DNA of 64,000 nt. It comes from Prorocentrum cordatum (lineage: Eukaryota > Sar > Dinophyceae > Prorocentrales > Prorocentraceae). Of this stretch, positions 10,576-21,032 are shown in pieces (position 1 is the first letter of the stretch; every line of letters starts with the position of its first letter). The notes under the pieces are model-generated. The model searched no databases, was not told the origin of the DNA, and saw nothing but the letters and a program-made list of their open reading frames with translations. The stretch lies in NCBI GenBank assembly GCA_963575745.1, contig CAUYUJ010014766.1, positions 87,932 to 151,931 on the forward strand, written 5' to 3'. The position numbers were made by a program, and so were the translations under genes.

Positions 10576-10854
10576 GACCGCCGACGCCCCTTCCGAGACC
10601 CGCCGCCGCGCCAGCGTGCGTCCGCCCCACTGTTTTCTCCTCGGCGTCGCTTCCTGCGCCGCATCCCGTGCCTTGAGGAACCAGTGGAGCGCCCGAGGGC
10701 TCCTCCAGCTGCGAGTGGTGGAGGGATGGCGGGGTTCTCCCCGGGGCCGCGCCCCCGAGCTGCCGGGGTGGTGGGGCGATCTGAAGAGGTCGGCGAGAGC
10801 CTCCCAGAGACAGCAATGCTAAACAGCCACAATGCGTCTCGGCAATCTTGACTT

Positions 10855-11165
10855 CAGAGGGTGCGCCGGGCCAGGTGTGCGCTCCGGACCTTTTACGCCG
10901 AAGACGGCCCCGAGACTCCACAAACACACCCCGAAGACCATCTGGAGGCCCCGAGACCCTCCTGAGGCCGACAGAGGCCCCCTGAAGGCCCAACGTGGAA
11001 GCCTACAGAGCCTTCCGCCCCAAGAGGGCCCTAGGAGGCCCGAAGAGACCCTCAAGAGGCTCCGAAGACGCCCCCAAATGGCCCCCAAGAAACAAAACGG
11101 CCCCTAAGAGGCACCCGGGAGGCCTTCCGCGACATCCCAATAAACATCCCAGAGGCATATGGCCC
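10855..11165. repeat. CCAAGAGGCC-type degenerate decamer tract, copy 1 (family F13)
   Basis: Loose 9-12-bp repeats of the kind CCCGAGACC, CCCAAGAGGCC and CCGAAGACG. The minus strand translates as Leu/Gly/Trp/Ser-rich stretches such as GGHLGASSEPLEGLFGPP. Four more tracts of this kind lie at 31735, 41750, 53030 and 56790. Confidence 0.7.
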
Positions 11166-11873
11166 ACAACCCAGGAACGGTGGTCCGACAAATCGAACTC
11201 ACTATGCGTCTAACTCCTGCTCCAATCCATGCTCGTTTGGTGCGCATGCAGAACAAACAATCCTTGGCGGGGCGTCCCATGACCCCTCCATCCACCCCCC
11301 AACGCGCGGTTGCGTGATTATGCGCGCTGCAGCGACAACCGCGCTGACAAAGAGGGCGGACGACATTCTCTCCGTGCTGCCTGCAATCGGAGTCCTCCCG
11401 AAGAGAACCTCGAATCAAACTCGGAGCCTCCTTGCGGCACTGGTGGCGCCGATGCGACAGACCGTCATGCAACAAAAACCTGGAAGAAGGCCGAAGGAAC
11501 CCGGAGCGCCCCTTCCGAATCCCACATCCTCCTCACCCAAACGATTTGACCGTGCTGTTGCGCGTGGGGGGACGTCACACTACTAACCCCCGCGTGTGCG
11601 CGTGCACCGCAGTTGGAAGCAACTTTCTCAGGAGGGGAAGCCGGGGACGGGGAAGGAGGCGGCAGGCTCATCCACGGCCACCGGGCCCCGTGCCGTTGCG
11701 CTGGCATGGCGTCCGCGAGGCGGGGGGGGGGACCCATCGCCGCAGCCCGAGGGACGCATCTTCGGGGACCCGCCGCCAGGCCGTGGACCCGCCACCGTGC
11801 CTCCGTGCCTCCCTGGCACGCTGAGGCGCGTCCGGAGGCCAAGGGCTGCCCGGCCGGGCTTCTGCAGTCCTCT

Positions 11874-12048
11874 GGCGGCGAGGGGGGGGGAACTGCGAAG
11901 GAGGAGGCCTTCTCAGAGGGCGGCGGGTCTGCTCAGAAGCCCTCGCGCCTTCTGAGAGGTTTTTGTCCGTCGTCGGGGGAGGCTCGGGGACCTCCGAGCC
12001 TTCTGAGGAGGCCTCCTCCTTCTCACTTCCCCCCCCCCGCTCGCCGCC
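11874..12048. mobile_element. Foldback family F6, copy 1
   Basis: Starts GGCGGCGAGGGGGGGG and ends CCCCCCCGCTCGCCGCC. Inside are CTCAGAAGCCCTCGCGCC and its complement-like CTTCTGAGAGG plus GGCTCGGGGACCTCCGAGCC. Other copies: 15867-16072, 48868-49086, 61919-62282. Confidence 0.8.
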
Positions 12049-12249
12049 AAATCTTCTGAGGAAGCCCCCCCTCTTCCAGCACGAGCTGCGTGCACCGCCG
12101 AGGCCCCCGAAGAGCGATCCCCCTTGGCAGCATTTGCGGACACCACCCCGCCTCGGGACGGCCTTCGAGGCGCCAGCCGCGCTGACGGGACGCACTGGGA
12201 CGAGAGCGGCAGGGGACTCGTGGGCGAAAAGCACATCCGCGGCCTCGCG

Positions 12250-12475
12250 TTGAGCAGGGACCGACCGTCCCGGCATTCCTGTAGTCTTACCACGAAATGC
12301 TCTTACAACTCAAAGATGTTCTAAGAAAAAAGAAAAAACAATGTTCTTAGAACATAAGCCCGATGTGTTCAAACAAAACAGACTCCGCCACAACTGTTCT
12401 AAGAACATTTTCGTGGGAGCCACAAGAGGTTCTTTGAACATTGCTTGGTAGGGCTATAGGCGAGCCAAGACGCTT
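12250..12475. mobile_element. Family F11 element, copy 1
   Basis: Shares with 49482-49700 the start GCAGGGACCGACCGTCC, then GGCATTCCT, TACCACG, the hairpin ATGTTCTAAGAA ... ATGTTCTTAGAAC and a GTAAGCCCGAYGTGTT block. More A/T-rich than its surroundings. No coding capacity. Confidence 0.7.
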
Positions 12476-12910
12476 CGCCACTGCTTGGGTCGCGGGCCCG
12501 CCCGGCCCCCCCGGGCCGGGCCTCTGCGGACCCCGGGGCGCGTGCGGTCCGCGGACGCCCGGCGCGGAGCGCGCCCGCATGGACGGCATGCCTCCGCGAG
12601 CTTCTTGTTTTTTTCGAAAGGTCAGCGCGCATTCCGAGTGCCAAGGCGTGACTGCGCCCGACGTCCCCGATGCAAAGTACAGCAGCAGCGGCGTCTGGAC
12701 ACCGTCGGCAACGGGAACACAGGACAGGTGCGAAATCCGAATGCGTCTCAATACTTGTGGAAGAGCCGTCCAGCAGCACCCCACCGATGCAGAAAAAGAA
12801 ACCGCAGCGGCAGCGCTTCGACGTTGCCTTCGGGAGCACGCGCGCGCGCGGTAATCAGTTCTCGACGTCGGCATTGCTCGCAGGGGCAGGAGCGCCGACC
12901 GCAGCACCTC

Positions 12911-13783
12911 TCAGAAGCCCTCGCGCTTTCTGATGGTCTGGAGGAGGCTGTCCAGCAGCGCCGAGTAGTCGGACAGGCCCTCCTCCGGCGGGCAGAACCT
13001 CGAGAGCACCACGGACTGCACCTCGGCCGGCTGCCTCGCCAAGAGCTCGAAGACGCTGTCGCCGACGGGGTAGCGCCTGCGGAAGGCGGCCAGCCGCTCC
13101 CTCTCCTCCTCGGCGGGCGCGGCGGACGCCTCCAGCCGCCGCAGCGCCTCGACGGCGGCGAGCCGCGCCCGCTCCACTTCCTCTGGCGACTCGTCCTGTG
13201 GGCGGAAAGTGGGCATCATCCAGGCACCTCTGTCTGGACTTTTCCTTATCCTGTACTGAAGACGCCACACCTTCGTTGTTTTCCGCCAGACGACGTACTT
13301 GACGCCGCTCTGGCGCTCCGCACGGTGGCGAGCGCAAGCGCGGAGCCGCCCGACCTGGTCCTCCCTCTCGAGCTGCCGCAGCGCCTCGACGGCGGCGAGG
13401 TGCTCCCGCTCCACCTCCTTTGGCGACGACCCGTCCTTCGGGCGGAATTGAGACCCCGTCGTGCGACCTTTGTCTGGGCCGTTTTTTTATCGTATATTCA
13501 ACACGCACTCCTGCCTTGCTAGGTGCCAATGTATATGCTTCACGCCGCTCTGGCGCTTCGTTGTGCCCGCGCCGACGAGCCTGGCTGCGGCCGGAGCAAG
13601 CGCCCCGCGGCCGGGGCGGGCGGCCGCAGCGCGCAGGCGCGCCCCGCGCACAGGGGCGGGCCCCGCGGCCGGCCCGGCGAAGGCCTCCAGCAGGGCTGCG
13701 TGCCCGCACCCCGCGGCCGCCGCCAGGGCTGCGAAGACCGCGGACGCGGCCGCGCCGCGGCGGCCGCGCCGGCGGCAGAACAT
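12911..13783 (-). pseudogene. AP2-like two-repeat protein, retrocopy with spliced leader, frame broken
   Basis: The ATG at 13783 lies 95 nt downstream of an exact spliced-leader copy, which fixes the start. Residues 1-35 form a basic, Ala-rich hydrophobic leader (MFCRRRGRRGAAASAVFAAL onward), possibly for organelle import. Two AP2-like repeats follow, each with SGVK, a Trp and a FRPxD-SPxEVE-LAAVEALR tail. Repeat 2 (SGVKYVVWRKTTKVW) is intact. Aligning repeat 1 to repeat 2 shows a 1-nt deletion near 13510 and a 1-nt insertion near 13477. Between them the frame reads through to TAA at 13489-13487, although the shifted frame gives VEYTIKK, matching LQYRIRK. The remaining frame is open to TGA at 12911, ending in a helical Glu/Arg/Leu-rich tail. 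AP2 domains bind DNA in plants and apicomplexans. No introns are seen. Assembly error is the alternative to a pseudogene. Confidence 0.65.
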
Positions 13784-13878
13784 GGCGCGCCACTCGGAGC
13801 GCAGCGGCGGGCCCAGCGGGCGAGCGAGCGGCGCGGGCCGGTTGCTGGATCCGCCCCAGGGTGCGTGCTCGAGCCTCT

Positions 13879-13900
13879 CTTGAGCCAAAATGGCTACGGT
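13879..13900 (-). other. Relict dinoflagellate spliced-leader sequence
   Basis: On the minus strand, 13900 down to 13879 matches all 22 positions of the dinoflagellate spliced leader (consensus DCCGTAGCC ... GGCTCAAG, with A at the first position). It is followed by AGAGGC and not by a GT donor, so it is not an SL-RNA gene. Genomic leader copies joined to a gene are the known mark of reinsertion of trans-spliced mRNA. It lies directly upstream of the AP2-like frame on the same strand. Confidence 0.92.
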
Positions 13901-14184
13901 CGCGAGCGCTCGCGCTGCGGAAGCTGCGAGGACCGGGAGGGCGCCGGCACGGGCACCTCCGCCGCTCGTGGGCAGTGCCGCGGCGGGCGCATGAGGCGGA
14001 GCGGGGCGCGCGCGCGATGGCGTGCGACGCGCCTCCCCCGGGTGTCGCGAGGAAGGGGAGGGGGGGGGAGTTTGGGGGGGGGGGGGGGGGGGGGCGTGCA
14101 CCTTTCGCCTCCCTCTTGGGCCCCAGCGGGCCCCCTCAGGGCCCCTGGAGGTGCACACAAGGGGTATAGCTACCGTTCTTCACC

Positions 14185-14345
14185 CCCCATATCGGGCCCT
14201 GGCTGGCTCGGGGGGGGGGAACAGTGGTCTGGAATCTAAGATGCATCGCCAGAGCATCGGCGAGAGGCCCTCGATGGCGAAAGCGCACGTTCTTGGGCGG
14301 GGTGAGCTGTCGGGCCACTGTCGGCGATCAATAAGCGTTTGGGGG
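14185..14345. mobile_element. ATGCATCGCC-type element, copy 2
   Basis: Matches 8885-9050: CTGGCTCGGGGGGG, AGATGCATCGCCAGAGCATCG and CGAAAGCGCACGTTC, ending GTCGGCGATCAATAAGC. Confidence 0.5.
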
Positions 14346-14627
14346 TAAGTGCATCCCCTCCTGGACTTATCCACCCCTCTCGTTGCCCCCCATTTGGACT
14401 CTGCCTAGAATCTCACCCGGGGACGGCGTTACTTCGGACCCGAAGAAAAGAAGCGTGAACGCATGGTGAAGCTATCAAGGGCATGGCTGGAGTGTGCCCT
14501 CCAAGGCAGTGCGGGCAGAGGCCCCCGAGCGTGAAACACGCAACCTACAGAGCCGTCCCGCGTTGGATGTGATCCCCCGCCGCGTTTGGGCGGTTTCGGA
14601 AACCTTGAACCCCAAAACGTTTTCATC

Positions 14628-14795
14628 TCATGGGGGCGCATCTGTCACTTCCGCCGCCTTCCGCCGGGCTTCCGGTGGCTCCTCGTTTTACTTCCGCCGA
14701 CCTTCCGCCGCCCTTCCGCCGCCTTCCGGGACTTCCGCCGAGAAAGAGTTGACAACTCCTTCGGTCCTCGAAGGCAAGGCCCTTTTTGGAACGCC
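14628..14795. repeat. TTCCGCCG-rich element family F7, copy
   Basis: GGGGGCGCATCTGTCACTTC, then TTCCGCCG repeats, then ACAACTCCTTCGGTCCTCG and GGCCCTTTTTGGAACGCC. The closest relative is 51519-51668, with matching ends. Confidence 0.75.
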
Positions 14796-15360
14796 CCATG
14801 TGACAACGAGGATGGGAAGGCGTGGGAGGGAGGAAAGTGGAGAGGGAAGGGAGGGAGGGAAGGGAGAGTGCGAGCACTACGTCAACTACTTCAGATCTCT
14901 TCTTATACTGGAGCGTCTGCCAAAACATCGCGACCGTCACTGCGGGTCGGAAGGAAGGGGTGGCGATGGCCTTGCGAGGACGAAGCAAATCAGAGGCAAG
15001 CCGCTGATGTATGGAACAGCTCTGGCTCTTGAGGAGCTTGCTGCCCCGTAGGTCCTTTCATGTTGTTCCTGAGGCCCTTCCACGGCGCTTTGAAGCACGT
15101 GGAGCGCCCCTTCGAATAGGCAGCGGGTTGCGCTTACAACCATGAGAGGAGCATCACCGGAGCGATGCTACGTGAAGGTGAACGTTAGGTCGGGCATGTC
15201 CTCCTACGGGGGGGATGTTGGAAGACAAATGAGACATGGGCAAACAGCATTCAGAAAAAAAACAACAAAATCGAACCGTCGTCCCCAGACTACGTTGGGG
15301 CTATTTGGGGATCTTCCCCCGGTGGAGAGACAGGCCCGACTTCATGGCACGCGAATTGGG

Positions 15361-15586
15361 CGCCCGAGTTATCCGGGGTAACTCGGGCCCGGGGTAACTC
15401 GGGCTAGGATTCCCGAAAAACGAACCCGAGGTAGCCCTGACCCGAATTATCCCTGATGATTTGGGGCTCTGGACGCCCGAGTTATCCGGGGTAACTCGGG
15501 CCCGGGGCAACTCGGGTTCGGATTCCCGAAAAACGAACCCGCGTTAGCCCTGACCCGAGTTACCCCTGATGATTCGGGTCTCTGAG
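15361..15586. repeat. 113-bp tandem duplication with TAACTCGGG dyads
   Basis: Unit 1 (15361-15473) and unit 2 (15474-15586) are almost identical. Each begins CGCCCGAGTTATCCGGGG and contains the dyad CCCGAGTTA/TAACTCGGG several times, plus ATTCCCGAAAAACGAACCCG. The dyads could fold into a multi-stem structure. Confidence 0.9.
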
Positions 15587-15866
15587 CGAAGGCGAGCGCC
15601 GCATTTCTTCTGGGCAGCGGCCTCCGCGTCGCTGCCGCGGCCGGCCGAGGCGGCCCGGGGCCGCCGGCCCGAAGAGCCTCGGGCCGCCGTGCCCCTTCGC
15701 CACACGCGGTGCCGAGCCCAGCATGGCTCGGGGGCCGAGCCGCCCTGCCCCGCAGGGGGACGGGCGCGTCCTGGAGGAAGAGAGGAAGGGCCCGTGAAAC
15801 CGCTCGCCGTCCTCGGGCCCCTGGGGGCCTCTGGAGGCCGCGTGGTCCCAGGATGACCGGCCCAGC

Positions 15867-16072
15867 TCGGCGGCGCGCCCCCTGGGGGGGGGAAGCGAGA
15901 AGGGGCGTTCCTTCTCGGAGGGCTCGGAGGTCCCCCGGCCTTCCGAGAGGTTTTCTGGGCCTTCCCCGAGGACACAAAAAACCTCTCAGAAGGCGCTAGG
16001 GCTTCTGAGAAGTCCCGCCACCTTCTGAGCAGGCCTTCTCCTTCTCACGTCCCCCCCCTCGCTCGCCGCCGA
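15867..16072. mobile_element. Foldback family F6, copy 2
   Basis: Starts TCGGCGGCGCGCCCCC and ends CCCCTCGCTCGCCGCCGA. Interior CTTCTCGGAGGGCTCGGAGG and AACCTCTCAGAAGGCG form inner stems. About 206 bp. Confidence 0.75.
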
Positions 16073-16283
16073 CCAACTCACCTCCTCAACAAACAACCCA
16101 GGATGAAGAACTTGTCCCGGGGGAGAACCTCGGGATTCAAGACCCGTTTCCCCCAGGACACGTTTCGTTCATGTTGGTTCGCAGGTAGCCCCGTCGGGGC
16201 TTCCCTCAACCTGGAACGAATTCAGACCTGGCCATGCACATCTTGTGGCGTCCAGGCTGACCTGTGCTCGCATGAAACGTGCA

Positions 16284-16322
16284 AGGGAGGGAGGGAGGGA
16301 GGGAGGGAGGGAGGGAGGGGGA
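16284..16322 (+). repeat. (GGGA)n microsatellite
   Basis: About nine GGGA/GGAG units. Confidence 0.95.
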
Positions 16323-17031
16323 GAGGTGAAGAGAGAAATGCGGCATTGAAATGCGTATACACACGGCAAGACTTTGCAGTTTGATGGGGGGCGAGCCATG
16401 AGTTCCCAAGCCCGACGAGCCCTCCAACAGGTCGCTCAAGAAACGATAGAGCATTTGCAAGTGAAGCTTGCTTGCATTGCTGCCAAGCCGTTTTCGTCTC
16501 GAACCACATCGACTCCACGTTGACAGGGTCTGCAACCTCGAATACAATGTGGCTGTTGACACACGGAACTACGAGCGAAGCCCCTAGTTCCCAGGTCGAG
16601 CCATGAAATCCAGCGGAACGGCCGAGCCCCATTCTAGCGACATCCCGTCATGATCGACAAAACGTAACCGCGTGTACGTACCTAAATTTAGGAAGGCAGA
16701 AGGGGTTAACCATCAAACAAAGCACTAGGGCGCATTCAAACCTAATGAACCACGGAGCCCCTTGCGACCTCGAACTGGAACTCAATTCAACAAAATGACT
16801 GTCGCATAGTAGCGTTCTGGAGATGTTACTATACAGGCCTGACCCAGACCTACGGTTGAAATGACAATGTTTCAACACCCCCTCATCCTCAACACTAGCA
16901 AGAATTCCGTTCGAAATGCGTGGCTCGAGATGTCTCCGGCCCCATCTCTCTGGAAGCGCACGCTGAATGTGAAAACCAGGGGGCGGTCGAACCCGGGAAT
17001 CATGAAAAAACAAGCTTTCAACGACCGATGG
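16323..17031. other. Unassigned sequence
   Basis: No gene, repeat or exon with supporting splice context was recognised on either strand. Confidence 0.5.
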
Positions 17032-17226
17032 GTAATACTTAGATGCTCCTTCTGGGGACCTTCCTGGAGCCACTCGCTCCACTCGTGCGTCGAAGCTGCG
17101 CCGAACCTGAGTCGAACCTGAGTCGAACCTGAGTCGATCCTGAGTCGAATCTGAGTCGAACCTGAGTCGAATAGATCCACTAGGTGGGCCCCAGAAAGGT
17201 CCCAAAAACGAGCATCGAATAATACT
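17032..17226. mobile_element. Foldback with CTGAGTCGAACC minisatellite core, copy 1 (F-CTG)
   Basis: The left arm GATGCTCCTTCTGGGGACC (17042) pairs with the right arm (CCCCAGAAAGGTCCC, then ACGAGCATCGAAT). The core 17100-17172 is about six 12-bp copies of CTGAGTCGAACC. The other copy is at 46362-46545 with the same arms but a different core. Confidence 0.75.
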
Positions 17227-18019
17227 GGACGGGGGCCTGGGGGCATCGACTCTGGCATGCAGCCCCTCATCGGCGCAGGGCTCGTGCGCCCGCAGCATGG
17301 CCCGACGCTCCGTGCCCTCGGCCGCGGCACACAGGAGAGAAGGGGGCGAAGGGAGGCTCAGAAGCGAGCACCAGCACCAGCACCGAGGGCTGCCTCCACC
17401 GGGGGAAGGCGATCCCAGAGTTTGGTGCTGGTGGTAATACGGTAGAGGGACACAATTAGTGACCCCCCCCTCCTGCCCCCCAAACTCAAAGTTGGCTCAT
17501 CAGACCCACCGCCAACTTTGAACATTGGGGGGAGGGGGAGGCGTTCACAGATGAATGTGGCATGAGTGTTCGCTATTTTTTCCGAGGCCTGTATTTCGTC
17601 CACCCTGGAAGCGCGAATCTTACCACCATCACCAAGATCGGGATCCTCTTCCCTCGGTGTTGGTGTCCATCTCGAGGCCTCCGAAGGACGAAAGAGAGGG
17701 CATCAACACCCCCTTCCGCAGCTCCGCGACGCTCTCTTGGCTCAGCGCTGGACTCCCTGCATGGCGCAAGGAGCGCGCCAAGGCGGAACCAAAAAATTGC
17801 CACCGGGGGCAGTGCCACCGAAGATCCGGGAAAGCCGCTCGGAGCTGCGGAAGTTCACGTTCATGCAACTGCTTCCCATATCCCAAGATTGGGATCTTGC
17901 TTTTACTTGGACGCCGCCGACTCCCTCACACAAACACACACACAGTAGCCCCTCCTCCTCCGACTCCTCTTCTCCTCCTTCTTCTTCATACTCTGGAGGC
18001 GGGACTTTCACCTTAACAC

Positions 18020-18335
18020 CTGATCGCACTCAGACACACTCACACATATTCACTCATACCCAGACTCACTCACACTCAGACTCACTCCACTCAGGGTCAC
18101 TCACACTCATACTTACTCGCACTCGGATTCACTCACACTCGTCACTCACATTCAGACTCATTCACACTCAGACCCATCCGTACTCAGGCTCACTCACGCT
18201 CTGCCTTACTCATACTCAGACTCACTCACACTCAAACTCACCCACACTCAGACTCACTCACACTCAGACTCACTCACACTCAAACTCTACCGCACCCAGA
18301 CCCATAGTCACTCATACTCAGAATGTATCACACAC
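18020..18335 (+). repeat. CACTCAGACTCA minisatellite
   Basis: About 300 bp of 6-12-bp units (CACTCA, CAGACT, ACTCAC). A plus-strand Ser/Thr/His-rich frame through it is a repeat translation. Confidence 0.92.
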
Positions 18336-19117
18336 GGACTCGCAGAGTGCGACCATGCCTCGGGCGAGGCGGTGCGCTCAGCACTCCCAAGGTGGAGCTT
18401 CCTGGGCGCTCGTACAGGCCCATTCGCACCCGGTTTGCCTGGTTCGGTGCCCGGACGTGTCTGCTTTCAAGACAGGTTGTGAGGATGTCTTACGCGAGGC
18501 AATAGTATCAGCACTCGTAAGGGGGAACGGGGGGAACCACCAGGGTGTTTGCACGGGCTCGTTCGCGCCAGATTGCGGGGATGTCTTAAGCTGTTTGCTT
18601 GTTTCAGTGTCCAGACTCGTCTGCTGTCAGACCAGATTGTTCGAATGTCTCAGGGGACGCGGTTATTTCAGCACTCCCAAGGGACAATGCCCAGGGTGTT
18701 TGCGCGGGCCCGTTCGCGCCAGATTGCGGAAATTCGAACGGTGTGCCCGCTTCGGTGCCCATACAAAACCGTTCGTTTTCCAACCAGATTGCGAGGACAT
18801 CCAAAGCGAAGCCCTGGTTTGAGTACCCCCCAGGGGGAGGCGCTGGGGTGTTTGCACGGGCCCGTTCGGGCCAGTGGATGTCTCAGGGCGGTTTGCCTGT
18901 TTGGGTGCCAATACTCGCCTGCTTTCAGAGCAGTCTGTGAGGACGTCTCACATGATTTACTGGCTGGGACGCTTCAAGCGGGCTACCTTTTTGGTGGTAG
19001 GGATGTCTCGGGCGAAGCGCGGAATTCAGAATCCCCAAGGAGCCCAGAGTATGGGGACGTCTCGAGCGGTTTGCGCCTTAGGTGGCCGAGGCTCCTCTGC
19101 TGTCAAGACAGATATGA

Positions 19118-19283
19118 AGGGGCCCCAGGACACACAAATACATACACACAAATAAACATGCGACCCACATTTTCCCATATTTTCTGGGTTTCCGTCTTCC
19201 CCCCCACTTCCAATATTTTCCTATATTTTCTGGGGAATCGACGATTAATTGTGTCTGTGTGTTTCTTTCCCTCCTGAAGATAG
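19118..19283. mobile_element. Family F10 element, copy 1
   Basis: A/T-richer than its flanks. Starts GACACACAAATACATACACA and ends with a complementary TTAATTGTGTCTGTGTG. Carries ATATTTTCTGGG twice. Matches 58929-59093. It sits between satellite units. Confidence 0.7.
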
Positions 19284-19449
19284 TGAGGACGCCTCGAGCG
19301 GGGCGCTTACTCCAGGACCCCAAGCTTGGAGCAGCCGGCGGCTCGTGCGCTGCCGCCGTGGGGACGGCTCGAGCGGTTTGCCTTGCTCGGTGGCCTGGAC
19401 TTCTCGGCTTTCGGAGCAGACGCTGGGGACGTCTCGAACGAGGAGCACT

Positions 19450-19576
19450 CTGTAAGAACGGTTTTTTGAAGGCAGATCTGCCCTGTAAGAACGGTTTTTT
19501 GAAGGCAGATCTGCCTTCAAAAAACCGTTCGCACATGTTTTGAAAGCAGATCTGCCTTCAAAAACCGTTCTTACAG
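19450..19576. mobile_element. Double palindromic element inserted in a satellite unit
   Basis: CTGTAAGAACGG and GAAGGCAGATCTGCC occur twice directly and then twice inverted, ending CCGTTCTTACAG, so the sequence folds end to end. The direct repeat AGCAC at 19444-19448 and 19581-19585 may be a target duplication. Removing the insert restores the satellite motif GCACY-CCAAGG. Confidence 0.75.
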
Positions 19577-19904
19577 CTGTAGCACCCCAAGGGGGAGACA
19601 AACCAAGAATGGTTGCACGCGCCCGTCTGCGGCCAGACTGGGAGGAGGTCTCCAGCGGGGACCTCGTCTTGCGCTTCGGATTCCTGTCCATTCGCAACCC
19701 TATGATCACTTCGCATGCAAGGAGAAAGACTGCCGTCAGGGAGAAGGAGGGAAGACAGAGGAAGGCGCGAAAGGCAGGAGAAGGGATGAAGGAGGAAGAT
19801 AAGAGTGAGGGGCTAAGACGAGGAGGAAGAGGAAACACATGGAAGAAGGCCGCCATGGAGGAGGACGCCTGCCAGGAAGGGTAAAGAAGGAGTGAGGACG
19901 GAGG

Positions 19905-20000
19905 AACAGGGAGGACGAGGAGGAGGAGGAGGAAGGAAGATTGCGCCTGAGGGCAGAAAAGGACGACCGCAAGGGAGGAGGAGGCGGCGGCGGCGGCGAA
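19905..20000 (+). repeat. Short GGA/GGC triplet tract
   Basis: GAGGACGAGGAGGAGGAGGA followed at 19975-19997 by GGAGGCGGCGGC units. Confidence 0.8.
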
Positions 20001-20449
20001 ACGATATCGGACCGAATGTCTCCAGCCAGAGAGACTACATAGCGAGCATGCGAGGCACCAATCTGCTATATACGATCAATCGTGCGCTATCCAAGCGAGT
20101 GATGAAAGGCCCGCCCCCGATAGGGAGCCCCGAGTCGTCCTCGCTCAACCTAGAGGCAAGGACATCGCACCGAGTGCACAGGCCAGCACAAGAGGTCCCT
20201 ATGGACCCAGTCCAGAAGAAAAAGAGGAGCTCTGGGCATGTCAGCCAGAGCGGGCCCCCCAGAACACATCATCGAAACCTGCTTGCATAGGCCACCAGCT
20301 CCTTAAAGCTGGGCAGCCCCTGAGGAGGAGGAGCGGAAGAAGGACGAGGACGAGGAGGGGGAAAAGGGTCAGCAGCAGCGGCAGCACGGCTGGCCTCCTC
20401 GAACGGCGCGGGGGTCACGGGCCCCCCATGCGCGCCTTGAGGCACACGA

Positions 20450-20715
20450 TCCACAGCACTCGCAGCGAGCACGTCCCGTCCACGATCCACTGCACCCCCA
20501 GCGAGTCGCACAGGTCCCTGATCCACTGCACTCCCAGCGAGACGAGAAGGTCGCTGATCCACAGCACTCCCAGCGAGGTCAGCGTGTCGCTGATCCACAG
20601 CACTCCCAGCATGAACGTCTGGTCGCTGATCCACAGCACCCCCCTCGAGTTCAGCAGCTCGCTGATCCACAGCACTCCCAGCGAGCACGTCTCTCGACCG
20701 ATCCACTGCACTCCC
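20450..20715. repeat. 36-bp minisatellite downstream of the retrotransposon ORF
   Basis: About seven units of 36 bp containing GATCCACAGCACTCCCAGCG. As 36 is a multiple of 3, the minus strand stays open in two frames, giving 12-residue repeats (for example AGSAVDQRHADL). It lies in the presumed 3' untranslated part of the element. Confidence 0.88.
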
Positions 20716-21032
20716 CCGTACACTCCCTCGAGCACACGCAGCGAGAAGAGATGTGACCAAGATACCCACTTTATCAGGCTCACTCTTCTCGTCAGAATTG
20801 ACTTGCGAGCCACTTTCCTGACACACGATGCCCACTCCATCCTGTACCAAGCTACGTGGCGACTGAACCTGGGAGGTCATCCCCAGGATTTGCTGCGTCC
20901 GAGCGAAAACAGTGGCAACTGAGCCCGCGCGAGGCGGGACTTGCGCTCTAACCGCCAGCGGCAAAACCGACGACGACTTGCCTGGGCGACCATCTCCAGG
21001 ACTTAGCGTCCTAACGCCACGCGTTCTAACGC

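Larger units (their letters stand above)
18350..19670 (+). repeat. ~130-200-bp satellite, interrupted
   Basis: Diverged units share CAGCACTCCCAAGG (at 18379, 18510, 18669, with weaker matches at 18821, 19026 and 19309), GTGTTTGCACGGGCCCGTTC, GCGCCAGATTGCGG and GATGTCTCRRGCGGTTTGCC. Spacing is 131, 159 and 152 bp, then longer. Two insertions break the array: F10 at 19118-19283 and the palindrome at 19450-19576. Confidence 0.75.

Noticed and set aside
10292-10822. Long Glu/Gly-rich plus-strand frame and Ser/Leu/Pro-rich minus frames
   Set aside because: They translate the (GGA)n tract. The same frames appear at every GGA/CCT tract.
13879-13900. Spliced-leader RNA gene
   Set aside because: The leader is followed by AGAGGC, not by the GT donor and Sm-site region an SL-RNA gene needs.
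15580-15796. Plus-strand frame ending GDGRVLEEERKGP
   Set aside because: Could be a terminal exon but all six frames are rich in the same residues and no acceptor stands out.
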